64,000 bases of DNA from Staphylococcus sp. 17KM0847 (GTDB lineage Bacteria > Bacillota > Bacilli > Staphylococcales > Staphylococcaceae): positions 1,116,001 through 1,180,000 of the forward strand of contig NZ_CP040781.1 in assembly GCF_013463155.1 (NCBI RefSeq). The letters are read 5' to 3'. This document shows positions 53,154 to 64,000 of this stretch, one piece after another. Each line of letters starts with the position of its first letter. Within the stretch, counting starts at the first letter, position 1. The notes beneath the pieces are model-generated. The model was given only the letters and a program-made list of their open reading frames with translations. It ran no database searches and was not told where the DNA came from. The translations under genes were made by a program, and so were the position numbers.

Positions 53154-55573
53154 TTATTGTCGATATAAAAATAAACCTTGAATATTACCAAATGTAGCCG
53201 TATCAACGACAAAAGTACCATTTGTATATTGCTCAGACAAATGAATTTTGTTAATTTGCCCATGATATGTGTCTTGATCCGATATCAATTGATAATTTGT
53301 ATCTTCTGGACGGCATATACGTGCTGCAATAATACGATGCGGTTGTCTTTTTAATTCTTTTAATAATGTAATACCTCGTTGCGCTCTTTTGGCAACTTGT
53401 AAAACATCAAAATGGATACGTTTTAAAGCCCCTCGCTGTGTTGCTATCAAGATGCTATCATCTTTGCCTATTAAATCAAGCATCACAACATAATCTTCAT
53501 CTTTAAGGTTAATCGCCTTAACACCACTCGTTCTCAAACCTGTTATTGGCAATTCAGTTAATGGATAGGTCAATGACATACCTTTATGCGTTAACAGCGT
53601 AATATATTTCTCTATATCTGCTGTATTCATTTGAATTGCTGCAATGACCTCATCTTGTTCTTTTACTTTCATCGCAACAAGCGGTTTCATATGTCGTGCT
53701 GTTTTATAGCTTGATAACGTACTCATCTTAACCATGCCATAACGTGTTGCTGTAATGACCACTTCTTGTTCATCATTAAATTGAGATACTGCATAAAAGT
53801 CTATAACTATTTCATCTTCATCAATCGGCACAATTTGAGACATATGCTGTCCTAATTCTTTCCATTTAATGTCTGGCAATTTATGCACTGGAACAGATAG
53901 ATAGCGTCCTTTATTCGTAAATAATAATGCCGTATCTTGTGTATTCACTTCTAATAGTTTCAAAACATTATCTTTTTCTTTTAAACCCATTTCGTCTTTT
54001 CCAGAAGCATTAAAACTACGAAGTGACGTACGTTTAATATAGCCTTCTCGCGTCAGACTCATCATCACAACCTCACTCGGTACAATCACTTCTTTATCGA
54101 TTTTGATTTCTTCGATTTGTGCTTCAATGATGGACAAACGTGGCGCCTTAAACTGCTTTTTAATCTCTGTCAATTCATCTTTAATGACTTCTAATAATGC
54201 ATCATGATCTTCTAAAATATGTTGAAGTGTTTGGATTTTTTGAGCTAATGCATCATGTTCTTCTTGTAAAGCGACAATATCTGTATTAGTTAAACGATAG
54301 AGTTGCAACATTACAATCGCTTCTGCCTGTTCTTCTGTAAATCCAAATGTATCGACTAAATTTTCTTTAGCATCTCGTTTATTTTTAGATTCACGTATCA
54401 ATGCAATAACCTCATCCAAAACAGATAAAGCCTTCATCAAACCTTCCACAATATGCATACGTGATTCAGCATGCTTTAAATCATAGCGTGTTCGACGTGA
54501 TACAACGTCAATTTGATGATTTAAGTAGCTATCAATAATCGCTTTAAGTCCCATTAACTTAGGTCTACCTTCACTAATAGCAACCATATTAAAGTTATAC
54601 GCTACTTGTAAATCCGTGTTTTTGTACAGATAGTTAAGAATTGATGTCGCATTTATATCTTTTTTTAATTCGATTGTGATACGTAAACCACTGCGATCTG
54701 TTTCATCACGAACTTCAACAATACCTTCTACTTTTTTATCAGCACGTAACTCATCAATTTTTTTGACAAGTGCGCCTTTATTCACTTCATATGGGATTTC
54801 TGTCACAACAATTTGCTGACGACCGTTGCGCAATGTTTCTACATCACTCTTAGCACGAACCATCACTTTACCTTTACCTGTCTCATATGCCTTTTGGATA
54901 CCATCGATTCCTTGAACAATACCACCTGTCGGAAAATCAGGACCTTTGACATACTTCATCAATTGCTTAACTGTCATATCTGGACGATCAATCAGTTTTA
55001 AAGTTGCAGTAATGACCTCTGCTAGGTTATGGGGAGGAATATCTGTTGCATAACCCGCTGAGATACCAGTAGAACCATTGACCAATAGATTAGGAAAACG
55101 TGCCGGCAACACCATAGGTTCCATTTGTGTATCATCATAGTTAGGTACAAAGTCAACCGTTTCTTTATTTAAATCTCGTAATAACTGTTCTGACAATTGA
55201 CTTAACTTCGCCTCAGTATAACGCATTGCAGCAGGTGGATCATTGTCAATGCTTCCGTTGTTCCCATGCATTTCTACTAATACATGACGTAATTTCCAAT
55301 CTTGACTTAGACGCACCATAGCATCATAGACAGACGTATCACCATGTGGATGAAGATGACCGATCACATCCCCAACCGTTTTAGCACTTTTACGGAAGTT
55401 TTTATCATATGTGTTACCACTTGAAAACATTGAATACAGAATGCGTCTTTGAACTGGTTTTAATCCGTCTCGAACATCTGGCAATGCACGTTCTTGAATA
55501 ATATATTTACTATAACGTCCAAATCGATCTCCAATAACGTCTTCTAGAGGTAAACTTTGAATTACTTCAGCCA

Positions 55574-55574
<1 letters not shown>
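53154..55574 (-). CDS. parC: Topoisomerase IV subunit A
   Basis: DNA-cutting subunit of topoisomerase IV (GrlA), which decatenates chromosomes. 806 residues (S. aureus 800). Catalytic Tyr in [11 protein letters not shown]; quinolone region reads [15 protein letters not shown], i.e. Thr at position 80 and Asp at 84 where S. aureus has Ser80 and Glu84. Beta-pinwheel C-terminal domain from about 490. The start ATG overlaps the parE stop (TAATG), so the subunits are coupled. Confidence 0.97.
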
Positions 55575-57583
<2,009 letters not shown>

Positions 57584-57674
57584 CTACAAACATACGTTCG
57601 TTCTTTCGACTATACAATAGCTATTCTTATATAAATTCATTAAAAATGCAAGCAACAATTAAAAGTATACCGTA

Positions 57675-57723
57675 TTACACGCCTTTTATGTGTTCTGTTA
57701 TAATACTGTTGTAAGCGTTAACT
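57675..57723 (+). promoter_or_regulatory. Plus-strand promoter with cre-like site upstream of plsY
   Basis: TTACAC (57675-57680), 18 bases, TGTTATAAT (-10 at 57699-57704), then TGTAAGCGTTAACT (57710-57723), matching the cre consensus TGWAANCGNTNWCA at 13 of 14 positions. A CTTATTTGA foldback follows. The plsY start is about 140 bases on; a second possible promoter (TTGACA near 57782) lies closer to it. Confidence 0.6.
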
Positions 57724-57863
57724 TATTTGAGTTGATACATTTTTATTCAAATAAGAAAAACACGCACTTCTCTCTCTATTTTTGACATCTCATATAGAAA
57801 ACACATGACGCACAGTAAATTTATGTTAAAATAGGAGCAGGTACTAAAAGGATGTGAAAACCT

Positions 57864-58445
57864 ATGGCACTATGCCTATTATTTATTGCTAGCTATTTAA
57901 TCGGTGCGATTCCGAGTGGTTATTTAATTGGTAAATTATTTTTTAAAAAAGACATTAGAAATTACGGAAGTGGTAATACGGGCGCAACGAATAGTTTTCG
58001 TGTACTTGGTAAGCCTGCTGGTTTTGCAGTAACGTTTTTTGATATTTTCAAGGGATTCATTGTTGTGTTCTTTCCAATATGGTTCAATGTTGACATTCAT
58101 GGATTAATTATCGGTATTTTTGCGATCATCGGTCATGTCTATCCTGTTTATTTGAAGTTTCGTGGTGGTAAAGCCGTTGCGACCAGTGCAGGTGTTCTAC
58201 TTGGCGTTAATCCCATTCTGTTCCTCATCTTAATCATTATTTTCTTTGTTATACTTTACTTAACAAAATATGTTTCATTGTCTAGTATTATTGCAGCGAT
58301 ATGCTGTTTTATAGGCGCATTCATATTACATGATTTTATTCTAGTACTTGTTAGCTTTGTTGTAGCAGCCTTACTGATTTACAGACACTTAAGCAATATT
58401 AAACGCATTATCAAAGGTACAGAACCTAAAATCAAATGGATGTAA
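57864..58445 (+). CDS. plsY: Acyl-phosphate:glycerol-3-phosphate acyltransferase
   Basis: First acylation of glycerol-3-phosphate in phospholipid synthesis, using acyl phosphate. 193 residues, five membrane segments; three loop motifs: [33 protein letters not shown] and [34 protein letters not shown] before ATG. Its acyl-phosphate substrate can come from the FakA/FakB route (see fakB2) or PlsX. Confidence 0.95.
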   Translation: MALCLLFIASYLIGAIPSGYLIGKLFFKKDIRNYGSGNTGATNSFRVLGKPAGFAVTFFDIFKGFIVVFFPIWFNVDIHGLIIGIFAIIGHVYPVYLKFRGGKAVATSAGVLLGVNPILFLILIIIFFVILYLTKYVSLSSIIAAICCFIGAFILHDFILVLVSFVVAALLIYRHLSNIKRIIKGTEPKIKWM

Positions 58446-58521
58446 ACAAGTCAGTTGATTTTGAGCAAAAACACTCTACAATGTAAAGTACACACTTTAA
58501 AATTAAGGAGGTTCACTGAAT

Positions 58522-58827
58522 ATGAGCTTAGAGTTAACACCTGAAGCAGTACAGTGGTTTAAACAAGAACTCTCACTACCTGAAACCGGAAAAATCCTTC
58601 GCTTCTTTGTACGCTATGGTGGTGAATTCCAATTAAAACAGGGATTCAGCCCTGCTTTTAACGTTGATTTCCTTGAAGATATTAATGATATTGGTTTTGA
58701 AACAACAGTTGATGATTTACATATTGTTATTGCAGAAAAAGATATTTGGTATTTTGAAGACCATCAATTAACGATCGATATCGATGGAGATGATATTCTT
58801 TATCGTGCAGAAATCAAAACATCATAA
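58522..58827 (+). CDS. HesB/IscA-fold protein without cysteines
   Basis: 101 residues with the YneR-type form of the HesB fold: [67 protein letters not shown]. There is no Cys at all, so it cannot hold a Fe-S cluster the way A-type carriers do. Function unknown. AAGGAGGTTCACTGA before ATG. Confidence 0.82.
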   Translation: MSLELTPEAVQWFKQELSLPETGKILRFFVRYGGEFQLKQGFSPAFNVDFLEDINDIGFETTVDDLHIVIAEKDIWYFEDHQLTIDIDGDDILYRAEIKTS

Positions 58828-58834
58828 AATTTTT

Positions 58835-58875
58835 AGAACCCAATCAAAAAGCAATATGCTTAATGATTGGGTTCT
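58835..58875. terminator. Bidirectional terminator HesB-like/thioesterase
   Basis: AGAACCCAATCA / TGATTGGGTTCT stem. It includes the last codons of the thioesterase gene, so the two genes are packed end to end. Confidence 0.8.
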
Positions 58876-59321
58876 TTGACTTCGCGTGTTTCTCCAGATT
58901 TATTGCATTCATCAATATGGCGATATACATCATACCAATTTGGAAATGCTTTATCTAAGCGCACTGGTTTGCCGCTATCTTTTGTAATCAATACATTATC
59001 AGTATAACCAGTTGTAACCAACGTACCTTGTGTATTATAAATTTCATATTCATAACGTGAACGTAAGCGCGAAAATCGAGATACCCACGTTTTAATGGTT
59101 ACCTTTTCAGGATAACCTACACTTTTTTTATATTGGATATTCAACTCTGTTACTGGCGACACTACACCCTGTTGCTCCATTTCCATATAATCCAAACCTA
59201 GTTTACGAATGTAGTCAGTGCGTGCTACTTCAAACCATGTTGCATAATTACCATGATACACAACACCCATCTGATCTGTTTCTTGATAACGCACTTCTAT
59301 TTCTGTTAATGCATATAACAT
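58860..59321 (-). CDS. Acyl-CoA thioesterase, YbgC/4HBT family
   Basis: 153-residue hot-dog-fold enzyme. RYQETDQMGVVYHGNYATWFEVARTDYIRKLG carries the catalytic Asp and the Tyr-His-x-Asn-Tyr pattern of YbgC-type thioesterases; SVGYPEKVTIKTWVSRFSRLRSRYEYEIYN follows. Next to acnA on the same strand with a 190-base gap that has no clear terminator. Substrate length not known. Confidence 0.88.
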   Translation of the reverse strand: MLYALTEIEVRYQETDQMGVVYHGNYATWFEVARTDYIRKLGLDYMEMEQQGVVSPVTELNIQYKKSVGYPEKVTIKTWVSRFSRLRSRYEYEIYNTQGTLVTTGYTDNVLITKDSGKPVRLDKAFPNWYDVYRHIDECNKSGETREVKEPNH

Positions 59322-59510
59322 ACATGTTGACCTCTTTCCCGAATCTTAATGTACAATATATTTTAACATAAAGTGACTTTGACACATAAATAAAGACTTT
59401 AGCTTAAACCTTTGTTATCTAAGTAGTGCTTAAGAATATATTTTGTCCTATATCATACAAAATGAGCGTAATAAAGATAACCTTATCACACTCATTTCAT
59501 TATGAATCAA

Positions 59511-62210
59511 CTATGCTAATTTTTTACGTAAAACAAGCTGTAAGATACCACCGTGACGATAGTAATCAATCTCTACATTTGAATCAAAACGCGCAATCGC
59601 TTCAAATGTCACTTCTGTACCATCTTCTTTTGTTGCTGTAACTTTGACCAATTGTCCCGGTTGCACACTTTCATCAATATCTACTGCAATTGTTTCCTTA
59701 CCATCTAATCCAAGTGTATCAGCAGACTCACCATCTTTAAATTGTAATGGTAACACACCCATCATCACTAAGTTAGAGCGATGAATACGTTCATAACTTT
59801 GTGCGATAACTGTTTTAACACCTAATAAGTTTGTACCTTTTGCTGCCCAGTCACGAGAAGATCCCATACCATAATCATTACCCGCTAAGACGACAAGACC
59901 TGTACCGTCTTCTTTATATTTCATAGCAGCATCAAAGATTGGCATCACTTCATTTGTTGGCCAATACGTTGTAAAGCCTCCCTCTGTACCCGGTGCTAAT
60001 TGGTTTTTAATACGAATATTGGCAAATGTACCTCTTACCATCACTTCATGATTACCACGACGTGAACCGTATGAGTTAAAATCACGCGGAGAGACGCCAT
60101 TATCTAACAAATATTTACCTGCTGGTGTATCTTTACCGATTGCACCTGCTGGGGAAATATGATCTGTTGTTACAGAATCTCCGAATTTACCCATAACACG
60201 TAAAGATGTTAACGGTTGAATTGTACCCGGTTCTTTAGATAAACCTTGGAAGAATGTTGGGTTTTGAATGTATGTTGAACTTGAATCAAAATCATACAAA
60301 GGTTGATTTGTTGTATCAATTTGATTCCATAGTTCATTGTTTTCATATACATTTTTATATTCTTCTTTAAAGAGTTCCGGTGTTACAACACTATCTACTG
60401 TATCTGACACTTCTTGAATAGATGGCCAAATATCTTTAAGAAATACGTCATTGCCCTCTTTATCTTGACCTAGTGCCTCGTTTTGTAAATCAATATTCAC
60501 AGTTCCCGCTAAAGCATATGCTACAACAAGTGGTGGTGATGCGAGATAATTCGCTTTTACTAATGGATGAATACGCCCTTCAAAATTACGGTTACCTGAC
60601 AATACAGATGTCACAAGTAAATCTTCTTTTGCAACAGCTGTTTCTATTTCTTCTAACAATGGACCAGAGTTACCGATACATGTTGTACAACCATAACCTA
60701 CTAAGTTGAAACCAAGTTGATCTAAATATTCTTGTAATCCTGCATCACGTAAATAACCTGTTACAACTTTTGACCCCGGTGCCAACGATGTTTTAACGTA
60801 TTCTGGAACTTTTAGACCTTTTTCAACCGCTTTTTTGGCTAACAATCCTGCCCCTAGCATAACATAAGGGTTTGATGTATTTGTACAAGACGTAATTGCT
60901 GCAATCGCAATATCACCTGTTGTCATTTCTGTTGTGCGACCATCTTTAAATGTAATTGTCGCTTTTTTATCAAACTCAGTTGAATCAAAACCATGACCTT
61001 GGTTGCCGGCTGGTGCTGTTACTGATTTTTGGAAAGCATCTTTCATATCACTCAAGAAAATAAGATCTTGTGGACGTTTTGGACCTGACAACGACGCTTC
61101 AACAGTCGATAAATCTAAGTCTACAATATCCGTGTAATTCGGTTCTTCACTTACATCGTAGAATAAGTGATTCACTTTTAAATATTGTTCAACTGTATCA
61201 ATATGCTCATCTGAGCGACCTGTTAAACGTAAATACTTCAATGTTTCATCGTCAACCGGGAAGAAACCACAAGTTGCACCGTATTCTGGTGCCATATTTG
61301 CAATTGTTGCACGATCCGCTAATGGTAATTTATCAACACCCGGTCCAAAGAATTCAACAAATTTACCAACAACACCTTTTTGACGCAATAGTTCTGTAAC
61401 ACGTAGTGCTAAATCAGTAGCCGTTGCACCTTGTGGTAATTCATTTGTTAAACGCACACCAATAACCTCTGGGATTGGGAAGTATGATGGTTGACCAAGC
61501 ATACCAGCCTCTGCTTCGATACCGCCGACACCCCATCCTAATACGCCTAGACCGTTAATCATTGTCGTATGTGAATCCGTACCCACTAATGTATCAGGAA
61601 ATGCAACTTGTTCTCCATTGTCTTCACGTACATGTACAACATTAGCAAGATATTCTAAGTTAACTTGGTGTACGATACCTGTTGCTGGTGGTACTGCATT
61701 ATAGTTTTGGAACGCTTTTGTTGCCCAGTTTAAAAACTGATAACGCTCATAGTTACGTTCGAACTCCAACTTCATATTGCGTTCTACCGCTTCAGGATTT
61801 GCATAGCTATCTACTTGTACTGAATGGTCAATAACTAAGTCTACAGGTACTTCTGGATTAATTTTTGATAAATCTCCACCCACATCATTCATTGCCTTAC
61901 GTAAGGATGCTAAATCCACAACTGCTGGTACACCTGTAAAGTCTTGTAAGATAACACGTGAAGGCTTGAAAGGGACTTCACCTTTAGTATTTTCTTTACC
62001 GAATGTCGCTAAGGATTTAATATGATCTTCTGTAATAACAAAGCCGTCTTCTTGACGCAATACAGACTCTAATAATACACGTATAGAATATGGTAAGCGA
62101 CTAATTTCAGTTAAACCATTATTTTCTAATGATTTTAAATCATAGTATGTGACATCTTTTCCATTCACTTGAAATGACTTTTTTGCTTGTTCTTTTAAAT
62201 TTGCAGTCAT
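59511..62210 (-). CDS. acnA: Aconitate hydratase
   Basis: TCA-cycle aconitase (citB), 899 residues (S. aureus 901), IRP/AcnA type. The [4Fe-4S] ligands are Cys in [11 protein letters not shown] and in [12 protein letters not shown]. Other landmarks: [34 protein letters not shown], and the C-terminal swivel domain with [38 protein letters not shown]. The Shine-Dalgarno AAGGGGGATATTTAG is complementary to the IsrR-like RNA. Its control region has a Fur-like box and two ATAA-N7-TTAT dyads. Confidence 0.97.
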   Translation of the reverse strand: MTANLKEQAKKSFQVNGKDVTYYDLKSLENNGLTEISRLPYSIRVLLESVLRQEDGFVITEDHIKSLATFGKENTKGEVPFKPSRVILQDFTGVPAVVDLASLRKAMNDVGGDLSKINPEVPVDLVIDHSVQVDSYANPEAVERNMKLEFERNYERYQFLNWATKAFQNYNAVPPATGIVHQVNLEYLANVVHVREDNGEQVAFPDTLVGTDSHTTMINGLGVLGWGVGGIEAEAGMLGQPSYFPIPEVIGVRLTNELPQGATATDLALRVTELLRQKGVVGKFVEFFGPGVDKLPLADRATIANMAPEYGATCGFFPVDDETLKYLRLTGRSDEHIDTVEQYLKVNHLFYDVSEEPNYTDIVDLDLSTVEASLSGPKRPQDLIFLSDMKDAFQKSVTAPAGNQGHGFDSTEFDKKATITFKDGRTTEMTTGDIAIAAITSCTNTSNPYVMLGAGLLAKKAVEKGLKVPEYVKTSLAPGSKVVTGYLRDAGLQEYLDQLGFNLVGYGCTTCIGNSGPLLEEIETAVAKEDLLVTSVLSGNRNFEGRIHPLVKANYLASPPLVVAYALAGTVNIDLQNEALGQDKEGNDVFLKDIWPSIQEVSDTVDSVVTPELFKEEYKNVYENNELWNQIDTTNQPLYDFDSSSTYIQNPTFFQGLSKEPGTIQPLTSLRVMGKFGDSVTTDHISPAGAIGKDTPAGKYLLDNGVSPRDFNSYGSRRGNHEVMVRGTFANIRIKNQLAPGTEGGFTTYWPTNEVMPIFDAAMKYKEDGTGLVVLAGNDYGMGSSRDWAAKGTNLLGVKTVIAQSYERIHRSNLVMMGVLPLQFKDGESADTLGLDGKETIAVDIDESVQPGQLVKVTATKEDGTEVTFEAIARFDSNVEIDYYRHGGILQLVLRKKLA

Positions 62211-62332
62211 CTAAATATCCCCCTTGAATTTTTATATGCCGTTTATTTAATTGTATTATTAACTTCTAATGAAAACAACTAGATAGACACTGATTTCGCT
62301 CGTTTAGAGTTTTGTCTTTTTAATTAGATATT

Positions 62333-62400
62333 ATAACTTTTAATTATCTATATATCTTTTAGTTATAAGTATACGTTATTAATTGAGAATGATTTTCAAT
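62333..62400 (-). promoter_or_regulatory. acnA control region: two CcpC/CcpE-type dyads and a Fur-like box
   Basis: ATAACTTTTAATTAT (62333-62347) and ATAAGTATACGTTAT (62365-62379) are both exact ATAA-N7-TTAT dyads, centres 32 bases apart, about three helix turns. A minus-strand TATAAT overlaps the acnA-proximal dyad near 62330-62335. TTGAGAATGATTTTCAA within 62382-62400 matches the Fur 7-1-7 box at 12 of 14 positions. Bacillus CcpC binds ATAA-N7-TTAT at citB, and S. aureus CcpE controls citB. Confidence 0.7.
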
Positions 62401-62411
62401 AAATGTCTATT

Positions 62412-62453
62412 AAAAAGCGATTAAGACTTTTCTATGTGTCTTAATCGCTTTTA
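62412..62453 (-). terminator. opuD terminator
   Basis: AAAAGCGATTAAGAC / GTCTTAATCGCTTTT perfect stem with T-rich tail on the minus strand, between the BCCT gene and the acnA control region. Confidence 0.9.
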
Positions 62454-62479
62454 ACAAGAGCTATACTCATATTATATTA

Positions 62480-64000
62480 TTATTTCTCTTTATCTCTTAA
62501 ATCTTTGCGTTTTGAAATTAATTCATCTTCATAATCTTGCTGAGATTGTGCGACATATTCTTTCAAACGATGTTTATTAGGTGTAAGTGTTAAGCCAAGG
62601 AACTTACGCTCTTTATTCGCATCTTTATAGAAACTGATCATCATCAAGATGACAACAATAGAGAAAGGTAGCGCACTGATAATCGCCGCACTTTGTAGCG
62701 CATTCAGTCCTGCATCACCATCGCCGCCACCTGATAACAATAAGACAAACGCAATCAATGATTGTGCTACACCCCATGTTACTTTAACAAATGAACTTGG
62801 GTTTAATGAACCATTGGTTGTTTGCATACCTAATACAAACGTCGCAGAGTCTGCTGATGTAATAAAGAATGATGCAATAAGTAATAACGCAATAATAGAT
62901 AAAACCATGCCCATTGGTAAGTGGTTAAACACACCGAATAGTTGTGTTTCTACCGACATATCAAAAATTTCTTTATGTTTTTTAGCTGTTTCAATACCTA
63001 ATACACCGAATACACTAAACCATAAGAAACTTACAATAACTGGTACAAGTAATACACCAGAAATAAATTCGCGAATTGAACGTCCTTTAGATACACGTGC
63101 AATAAATACACCTACGAACGGACTCCAACTCAACCACCAACCCCAATAGTATAATGTCCAATCTGACATCCATTGGCTCTTCTGTGGATTGGTTGCGGCA
63201 GTATCAAAACTACTAAATAAGAACGAATCCAACAAACTACCTGTTGAACTTGTAAACATATTTAAAATAAGAATGGTAGGACCTGCAATTAAGGCTGCAA
63301 GCATTAACAATGTTCCTAAACCAATATTTAAGTTACTTAAATATTGAATACCTTTATTGAGTCCTGACCATGCACTCATAATGAATAATACTGTTACAAC
63401 AACGATAATAATAGCTTGAGTTACAATATTATTAGGTATACCGAAAAGGTAATTTAGCCCACCTGCGATTTGTAATGCACCCATACCAAGTGATACTGCT
63501 ACACCAATAACCGTAGCAAATACAGCTAATACATCAATTAATGTACCAATAATACCGTCTACATAATCTCCCAAAATAGGTCTTAATGTTTTAGACAATA
63601 AGCCGGGTTCACCTTTTCTAAATTGTGCATACGCTAATGCCAATGCAACGACACCATATACCGCCCATGCATGGAAACCCCAATGGAAAAATGTTGAACG
63701 TAAAGATTCAGTGAAAGCTTTTGTAGTCATCGGATCAGCATTAGGCGGTGCTGCAAAATGAGATAATGGCTCAGCTGCACCATAGAATACCAATCCAATA
63801 CCCATTCCTGCACTAAATAACATCGCAAACCATGAAACTGTATTGAATTCCGGTTTATCATTAGGACGTCCCAACTTTAACTTTCCAATTGGGCTAAAAA
63901 TCAAGAAAATACAGAAAAACACGATAATTGTAGTTAAGATTAAATAGTACCATCCTAATGTATCTGTAATCCATAGTTTTATATCATTCGCAACTTCACC
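62480..64000 (-). CDS. opuD: BCCT-family betaine carrier (5' end outside window)
   Basis: Sodium-coupled uptake of glycine betaine or a related compatible solute. The frame stays open to the window edge (the last 26 visible N-terminal codons include a membrane segment), so 506 residues are seen and a few dozen are missing. BCCT signature: WTLYYWGWWLSWSPFVGVFIARVSKGRSIREFI; also FFHWGFHAWAVYGVVALALAY and GMGIGLVFYGAAEP. The hydrophilic C-terminal tail (YVAQSQQDYEDELISKRKDLRDKEK) is where OpuD/BetP carriers sense osmotic change. Confidence 0.93.
   Translation of the reverse strand, partial: GEVANDIKLWITDTLGWYYLILTTIIVFFCIFLIFSPIGKLKLGRPNDKPEFNTVSWFAMLFSAGMGIGLVFYGAAEPLSHFAAPPNADPMTTKAFTESLRSTFFHWGFHAWAVYGVVALALAYAQFRKGEPGLLSKTLRPILGDYVDGIIGTLIDVLAVFATVIGVAVSLGMGALQIAGGLNYLFGIPNNIVTQAIIIVVVTVLFIMSAWSGLNKGIQYLSNLNIGLGTLLMLAALIAGPTILILNMFTSSTGSLLDSFLFSSFDTAATNPQKSQWMSDWTLYYWGWWLSWSPFVGVFIARVSKGRSIREFISGVLLVPVIVSFLWFSVFGVLGIETAKKHKEIFDMSVETQLFGVFNHLPMGMVLSIIALLLIASFFITSADSATFVLGMQTTNGSLNPSSFVKVTWGVAQSLIAFVLLLSGGGDGDAGLNALQSAAIISALPFSIVVILMMISFYKDANKERKFLGLTLTPNKHRLKEYVAQSQQDYEDELISKRKDLRDKEK

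Noticed and set aside
59426-59641. Plus-strand frame opposite the acnA 3' end
   Set aside because: Mostly antisense to acnA with no ribosome-binding site; a shadow frame.

Overview
The window is chromosomal DNA from a Staphylococcus. Nearly every protein has a close S. aureus counterpart in the same order (thyA-folA-fakB2-msrA-msrB-crr, ctpA, murG, arlRS, odhAB, brnQ, telA, cspA, lysine operon, cvfB, pepF, femAB, tyrA, msrR, mprF, glcT, parCE, plsY, acnA, opuD). The DNA is AT-rich, and start sites carry strong Shine-Dalgarno sequences with frequent GTG/TTG starts. Protein divergence and several missing blocks argue against S. aureus itself. I cannot fix the species; Asp at ParC position 84 would fit the intermedius/hyicus side of the genus, but that is weak evidence. 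No prophage, transposase, CRISPR array, rRNA or tRNA was seen.

Layout. 1-4 kb: a plus-strand operon for folate/dTMP synthesis, fatty-acid activation, methionine sulfoxide repair and a stand-alone EIIA-Glc. 4.3-8 kb: ctpA, a GNAT enzyme, murG and a PAP2 phosphatase. 8 kb: a Fur-controlled small RNA on the minus strand (IsrR-like), then arlRS. 10.3-14.4 kb: odhAB, followed by a short terminal-inverted-repeat element. 14.7-20.3 kb: two small proteins, a MoxR/VWA pair, brnQ with a CodY box, and a flavodoxin-fold oxidoreductase. 20.4-23.4 kb: telA/xpaC, acylphosphatase, a DUF1033-like protein and cspA. 23.57-23.84 kb: a compact type I toxin-antitoxin locus of the Fst/PepA class. 24-31.5 kb: a minus-strand lysine operon (asd-dapA-dapB-dapD-dapL-alr-lysA) behind an L-box riboswitch, without lysC. 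31.6-40.2 kb: ABC-F protein, cvfB, pepF, an almost gene-free kilobase, then femA-femB. 40.6-48.2 kb: tyrA, small genes, msrR, a second msrA, mprF and an AI-2E-type permease. 48.4-53 kb: ptsG behind a GlcT-type antiterminator site, glcT, and an alanine/sodium symporter. 53-58.8 kb: parE-parC, plsY and a HesB-like protein. 58.9-64 kb: thioesterase, acnA with a dense control region, and a BCCT carrier cut by the window edge.

How the genes connect. Cell-wall supply dominates: lysine and D-alanine/DAP enzymes, MurG, FemA/FemB pentaglycine bridge synthesis, LCP ligase MsrR, MprF and PgpB. Central carbon control is the second theme. The IsrR-like RNA has a C-rich stretch complementary to the ribosome-binding sites of both acnA and odhB, which are in this same window, and acnA also carries a Fur-like box and two ATAA-N7-TTAT dyads.

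The most novel item is the Fst-like toxin locus between cspA and lysA. It has a 31-residue toxin, a Shine-Dalgarno-flanking hairpin, a convergent antisense RNA with its own promoter, a shared bidirectional terminator and near-identical repeats that let the antisense RNA pair with the toxin start. All functions are inferred by reading the sequence; no database search was run.
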